Assembly (NCBI GenBank): GCA_003220615.1
Contig: QHTB01000179.1
Location: 1 to 53,536, forward strand
Reading direction: 5' to 3'
Source of the DNA: Candidatus Rokuibacteriota bacterium
Lineage (GTDB): Bacteria; Methylomirabilota; Methylomirabilia; Rokubacteriales; CSP1-6
DNA length: 53,536 nucleotides
The position numbers and the translations under genes were made by a program. Positions within the stretch are counted from its first letter, which is position 1. The number at the start of each line of letters is the position of its first letter. This document shows, in pieces, positions 49,755 to 53,536 of the stretch. A model generated the notes under the pieces. That model did no database searches and had not been told where the DNA came from. It was given only the letters and a program-made list of their open reading frames with translations.

Positions 49755-52084
49755 GCGGCGTCGATACCGCGGCGTCCCGCCAGACGATCGTCCGCAACAC
49801 GTTCTGGTACGGCGTGGTCACGGCGATCGGCCTCGTCGCCGGCCTACTCATGTCCGTCGTGCTCGCACGCGGGCTGGGGCCGGCGCGCATGGGCGATTAC
49901 TCGTACTTGTTGTGGCTCATGCGCACGATCACGGCTGTGGCGACGCTCGGCTACGCCCTGGCCACCGTGCGCTACACGGCTGAGGCGCTCGCCCAGGACG
50001 ATCGGCCACGGGCCGGGGCCTTGCTCCGGCTGTTCATCCGACTCCAGGCGACGACGACGGCGATCGTCGCCCTGTCGCTCGCACCGCTCGTCTGGATCCT
50101 GGCTCCGCTGGACCTCCGCTGGCCGTTGCTCGTCTTCCTCGCCTCGCTGTTCCCCAGCACGCTCGAAGCGATTTATGCGCACGGCGCCTATGGCGCGCAG
50201 CGCTACGACCTCACGACACGGGTCTCGACGATCAAGATGGCGCTGCAGTTCCTGGCCACCACCATGGCCGTCGCGCTCGGCGGCGACATCCTCAGCATCG
50301 TCGTGGCCGGCGTGTTCGGCACGGCCATCTCCTGCATGCTCCAGCGCCAGCGGGCACTCGCCCTCTACCCCGAGCGCTCGGCCCCGCTTCCCCCGGCCGT
50401 GCTCGGCGAGCTGCGCGCGTATCTGTTGCCGCTGTCGATCGTCGCGCTGCTCGACACGGTGGTGTGGGACCGATCCGAAGTGCTGTTCCTGCGCCTCTAC
50501 GCCACGTCCGAGCAGATCGCGTTCTACAGCGTCGCCTTCGGACTGGCGAGCCGGGCGGTGGTGTTGCCCCAGGTCGTGGTCGGCGCCTTATTGCCGGCCC
50601 TGGCCGCGCTGCACGGCCGGGGCGATCAGGCGGAGTTCCGGCACGTCTATCGGGAGGCGATCCGCGGCGTCGCGCTCATCGGAGCGCCGATGGCCGCCGT
50701 CCTCGCCGCGGTGGCGCCGGGCCTCGTCACGCTGCTGTACGGCGAGGCGTATCGATCGGTCGCGCTGCTCCTGGCGCCGCTGCTGATCGTCTCGCTAGTG
50801 GGTGTCATGCGCCAGGTGGCGTGGTCGGCGCTGCGCGCCGTCGGCGATCGTCGCTGGGCCCTGCACGCGACGTGGATCAGCGCCGTCCTGAACATCGCCA
50901 GCGCGGCGCTGCTGATTCCGTGGCTCGGCGTCTGGGGCGCCGTCATCGCCAACGCCAGCGCTCAGCTCGTCGCCTCGGTCCTCTCGTTCCTGGCCGTGGC
51001 ATACCGTCAGGGCTCGACCTTTCCGGTGCTCGCCGTCCTGCGTACGGGCGCCGCCGGCCTGATCGCCTTCGCCACGGTGTCGGCCATGATGACGAATCAC
51101 GGTCCGGCGCACGTCGTGACGGCGGGCGTCGTCAGCCTGGCCGTGTTCGTCGCCGCCGCGATGACGCTGGGCGCGCTCACTCCCGGCGACTGGGACATCC
51201 TCGTCCGCCTCGTGCAGCGCGTGCCCGCCTGGCTGCGCATCGTCAGCTTCGCGTCGATCGCGGTGCTGGTGATGGCGGGCCTGTACGGCGCCGTGCTTCG
51301 CGACCTGGTCGGCGTCTGGACGACGCAGCCGTACTACTCGTACGGCTTCCTGGTGCCGCTCTTCAGCGCGTGGGCGTCCTGGGACGCTCGTGATTCGCTG
51401 AGGGGCGTCCACCCGACGTGGTCATGGCTCGGTCTTGGCCTCGCAGGGGCCGGGCTGGCGCTGCTCGCGACGGGCGATGCCACCGGCAGCCTGACGATGC
51501 GCGCTCTCTCGCTGCCGGCCGTGCTCGGCGGCGCTCTCATGCTGGTGATCGGGCCCGGCCGCTTCGCCGCGCTCCTGTTTCCCGTCCTGTTTCTCGCGTT
51601 CATGGCCCCGCTGCCGGGCGACGTGATCCCGGCGATCTCCCGGCCGCTCCAGGGCCTGGCCGCCCGGTTCACCGCCCACGCGCTGCCGGTCGTCGGCATT
51701 CCGGCAGCGCTCGATGGCTTCTCGGTTCGCATCCCCGGTTATGTGCTCGACGTCAACGAGTCGTGCAATGGCCTCAGGTTCCTCCTGGCGATGATCGTCA
51801 TCGGCGCTGCCCTGGCGTGGAGCACGCGGACCGGGTCGCTCCGCCGGTTCGGGATCGTCGCGCTGGCGGTGGTGGTGGCCCTCGTCGCCAATCTCGTCCG
51901 CGTCGCCGGCACGGGCTTCATCGCCTATCACTACGGGGCGGCAGCGGCCTCGGGCCTGGCGCACGTCGTCTGGGGCAAGATCGTCTACACGATCATGCTC
52001 GCGCCCTTCGCGCTCGGCGTGATCGCGCTACGCCGGCGTCGGCGCGCCGTCGCCGAGCCTCGTGAGCTCGACCGTGCCGCCTGA
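49751..52084 (+). CDS. Fusion protein: Wzx-type flippase plus exosortase
   Basis: A 777-residue, almost wholly membrane protein. Residues about 10-490 are an oligosaccharide flippase (VRNTFWYGVVTAIGLVAGLL, LARGLGPARMGDYSYLLWLM, and paired helices as in the MOP family). From about 515 it is an exosortase: TQPYYSYGFLVPLFSAWASW, FLAFMAPLPGDVIPAISRPL, then catalytic Cys672 in NESCNGLRFLLA, Arg717 in NLVRVAGTG and His738 in GLAHVVWGK. All three transpeptidase-like residues of the family are present. The EpsI (DUF3485) domain often found behind exosortases is missing. The frame is unbroken with no internal ribosome site seen, so this looks like a true fusion. It is coupled by ATGA to the GT2 gene. 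Confidence 0.92.
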   Translation: MSGVDTAASRQTIVRNTFWYGVVTAIGLVAGLLMSVVLARGLGPARMGDYSYLLWLMRTITAVATLGYALATVRYTAEALAQDDRPRAGALLRLFIRLQATTTAIVALSLAPLVWILAPLDLRWPLLVFLASLFPSTLEAIYAHGAYGAQRYDLTTRVSTIKMALQFLATTMAVALGGDILSIVVAGVFGTAISCMLQRQRALALYPERSAPLPPAVLGELRAYLLPLSIVALLDTVVWDRSEVLFLRLYATSEQIAFYSVAFGLASRAVVLPQVVVGALLPALAALHGRGDQAEFRHVYREAIRGVALIGAPMAAVLAAVAPGLVTLLYGEAYRSVALLLAPLLIVSLVGVMRQVAWSALRAVGDRRWALHATWISAVLNIASAALLIPWLGVWGAVIANASAQLVASVLSFLAVAYRQGSTFPVLAVLRTGAAGLIAFATVSAMMTNHGPAHVVTAGVVSLAVFVAAAMTLGALTPGDWDILVRLVQRVPAWLRIVSFASIAVLVMAGLYGAVLRDLVGVWTTQPYYSYGFLVPLFSAWASWDARDSLRGVHPTWSWLGLGLAGAGLALLATGDATGSLTMRALSLPAVLGGALMLVIGPGRFAALLFPVLFLAFMAPLPGDVIPAISRPLQGLAARFTAHALPVVGIPAALDGFSVRIPGYVLDVNESCNGLRFLLAMIVIGAALAWSTRTGSLRRFGIVALAVVVALVANLVRVAGTGFIAYHYGAAAASGLAHVVWGKIVYTIMLAPFALGVIALRRRRRAVAEPRELDRAA

Positions 52085-53123
52085 GGCCGACGTGGCCCGG
52101 CTGACCGTGGCGGCCATCATCCCGACGAAGAACCGGGCGTCGCTCCTCGCCGGCATCGTCGAGCGGCTGCTCGCCCAGACCGCCACGATCGACGAGCTCG
52201 TCATCGTCGATCAGAGCGACACCGACGAGGGCCGTGTCGCGGTTCGTCGCGCGCTCGAGGCGGTGCCGGCTTCCCGCCGTCCCGCGCTGGATCACGTCTG
52301 GGATCGTGCGATCAACGGCGCGGCCGCCGCCCGCAACGTCGCCTTCGACCGGGCGCGCAGCGACGTCCTCCTGTGCGTCGACGACGACATGGAGCCGGCG
52401 CCGGACGCCATCGAGCGCCTGCTCGCTCATCTCATAGCCGTGCCGCACCTCGCCGCGGTCACGCCGGTCATCACGAACTACGAGGCGCCCACGCTCGCGC
52501 ACCGCCTCGTGAGCACCATCTTTTTCTGTGGCCCCTTCCGGGACGACCGCCAGCCCGTGTACTGGCGCGGCGCAGGCCAGCGTGAGCGCCTGGTGGAGGT
52601 CGGGATGCTCGGCGCCGGGATGATCGCGATCCGGCGCAGCGCCCTGGCCGACATCCGCTTCGACGCTCGCTACCGCGGCGCTTCGCTGGGGGAGGACCTC
52701 GATCTGTCGTGGGCGCTCCGGGCACGTGGCGGAACGCTTGCGATCGCCACGGACGCCCACGTGATCCATCGCAAGGCACCACGCCCGGCGTCCCGACACG
52801 AGGAAGCCATGCTGGCGAGCTGGGGATTCGTCTACGCGAAGCACCAGCCGAAGACGCTGGCCAATCGCCTCGCCTTCGGCTGGTTCGTCGTCGGTGTGGC
52901 GACCACCGCCGCTATCGCTGCGCTCCGCTCGCGCAGCTTCACGCCTCTACGATCCGTCCGCGCCGGCCTCTTCAACATCCGCAACGACTACTCGCGCTGT
53001 TCGTTCTTGACGCCACCAACGGCCCCGACCCCAGACGCGGGGACCTTCTCGAGATCCCGGCGCGACGACGTCGCGGCGGAAAGGACAGGCGCGAGACGCA
53101 CGCCCGAAAACCGCTGGAGTTAG
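52062..53123 (+). CDS. Glycosyltransferase family 2 protein
   Basis: A protein of up to 353 residues. GT-A motifs are clear: VAAIIPTKNRASLLAGIVER, DELVIVDQSDTDEG, AAARNVAFDRA, LLCVDDDMEPAPDAIE (DDD metal site) and SLGEDLDLSWALRARGG. One membrane segment near the C-terminus (FGWFVVGVATTAAIAAL). The start may be GTG at 52062, 52074 or 52092; the first overlaps the fusion gene by 23 bases. The last 40 residues (from about SFLTPPTAPTPD) are low-complexity and may be replaced sequence, as the gene stops 15 bases before an attC-like site. It is the last gene of the polymer operon. Confidence 0.88.
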   Translation: MSSTVPPEADVARLTVAAIIPTKNRASLLAGIVERLLAQTATIDELVIVDQSDTDEGRVAVRRALEAVPASRRPALDHVWDRAINGAAAARNVAFDRARSDVLLCVDDDMEPAPDAIERLLAHLIAVPHLAAVTPVITNYEAPTLAHRLVSTIFFCGPFRDDRQPVYWRGAGQRERLVEVGMLGAGMIAIRRSALADIRFDARYRGASLGEDLDLSWALRARGGTLAIATDAHVIHRKAPRPASRHEEAMLASWGFVYAKHQPKTLANRLAFGWFVVGVATTAAIAALRSRSFTPLRSVRAGLFNIRNDYSRCSFLTPPTAPTPDAGTFSRSRRDDVAAERTGARRTPENRWS

Positions 53124-53138
53124 TTGATGTAGATGACC

Positions 53139-53196
53139 AGATAACGCTCAGGATCACCCGCGGCCGCAGGCCGTCGGGTGGATTCTGTAGTTAGGC
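53139..53196 (-). other. attC-like integron recombination site
   Basis: On minus the site reads GCCTAAC (R''), a spacer, CACCCGA (L''), a GC-rich centre, CGGGTGA (L'), a spacer and GTTATCT (R'). CACCCG and CGGGTG are exact complements, and the outer boxes fit RYYYAAC and, more loosely, GTTRRRY (R' is degenerate in its last bases). The stop codon of the gene in front (TAA) lies inside GCCTAAC, as in real gene cassettes. No integron integrase is in the window. Confidence 0.68.
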
Positions 53197-53521
53197 ATCT
53201 GACTTCTCACCGTCCCTGGCGGATGGCTCTGCCGTTGACACTCCGAAAGTGACTGACTCGAGCTTCTGAAGCGGGTATTGAGGCAATGGTAGGCAGCGGT
53301 CGCCGAAGAGCACCAAACCCCACTCCTTGCAGACCAAAAGCTTGGCTGGCTGGCCATCGAACAGCGTCTCTCTCGAACCAGACGGTCTTTCCTTCCTGTT
53401 GCTCCTGGAGGGCAATCTTCAGGCGCTCATGACCCGGCAGATGTAGGTACGGGACCAGCATGTACATCGCGCGGGGTGGGCCGCTCAAATCGTAGCGTTT
53501 CTTTCGGGCCTGTCTCCACAA
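53191..53521 (-). pseudogene. Frameshifted small gene, likely an integron cassette gene
   Basis: Two overlapping minus-strand frames read as one protein. The first (from TTG at 53521, or ATG at 53467) gives YMLVPYLHLPGHERLKIALQ and EQQEGKTVWF. The second continues RETLFDGQPAKLLVCKEWGL, VLFGDRCLPLPQYPLQ and KLESVTFGV to its stop at 53191. One extra base in the GAGAGAGAC run near 53370-53380 explains the shift, by mutation or read error. GC is lower than in the polymer genes. No family is recognised; a start beyond the window edge cannot be excluded. Confidence 0.6.
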
Positions 53522-53536
53522 GAACGGCGCAGATGG

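Noticed and set aside
1..53536. CRISPR array
   Set aside because: No regularly spaced direct repeats were seen anywhere in the window.

Overview
This window is GC-rich and almost fully coding. It looks like part of a chromosome from an uncultured Gram-negative soil or groundwater bacterium. Outer-membrane beta-barrels, lipoproteins, a Tat component, three sigma-54 activators and an exosortase-type exopolysaccharide locus support a diderm cell. Liv-type transport, an enoyl-CoA hydratase-like enzyme, the high GC and the gene style would suit Rokubacteria/Methylomirabilota or a deltaproteobacterium-like lineage. That placement is inference, because no rRNA gene is present.

Layout. 1-3283: the end of a branched-chain amino acid ABC operon (LivH fragment, LivM, LivG, LivF) followed by a membrane-anchored TlpA-like thiol-disulfide protein and closed by a perfect hairpin. 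3441-8805 (minus): small envelope proteins, then HPF-like protein, eRF1-like protein and Ku with 4-base start/stop overlaps, then a YihY/BrkB membrane protein. 8910-14293: a hybrid histidine kinase, a tail-to-tail single-domain response regulator, a membrane-anchored sigma-54 activator and a hemerythrin. 14460-18141: envelope and hypothetical proteins, an NTF2-like protein, DoxX and TetR. 18142-20308: a degraded mobile region with a DUF2934-like gene, a truncated gene, a frameshifted tyrosine recombinase, a small membrane protein and tRNA-Gly(CCC). 20346-30180: a peptide-type substrate-binding protein, CCA-adding enzyme, antiporter, enoyl-CoA hydratase-like enzyme, RecA/KaiC-like ATPase, ATP-dependent DNA ligase, and GAF/HD-GYP protein. 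30180-31404: LexA with its operator and a small membrane protein behind it, then a TatB-like protein fused to an Ada-like metal-binding module.

31646-53123 is a large exopolysaccharide/exosortase locus. A sigma-54 activator and a receiver protein are divergent. An outer-membrane barrel, a sugar-phosphate transferase and a sigma-54 activator with a degenerate receiver follow. Next come Wza-like, Wzz-like, ATPase, tyrosine kinase, deacetylase and glycosyltransferase genes, with an unusual uridine kinase / nucleotidyltransferase / alkaline-phosphatase-superfamily trio among them. The locus ends with one 777-residue protein that joins a Wzx-type flippase to an exosortase with a Cys-Arg-His active site. 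Sigma-54-type promoters (-24/-12) lie in front of three genes of this locus, so the activators and the polymer genes probably form one regulon.

53139-53536 looks like an integron-type gene cassette: an attC-like site directly behind a frameshifted small gene whose stop codon lies inside the site.
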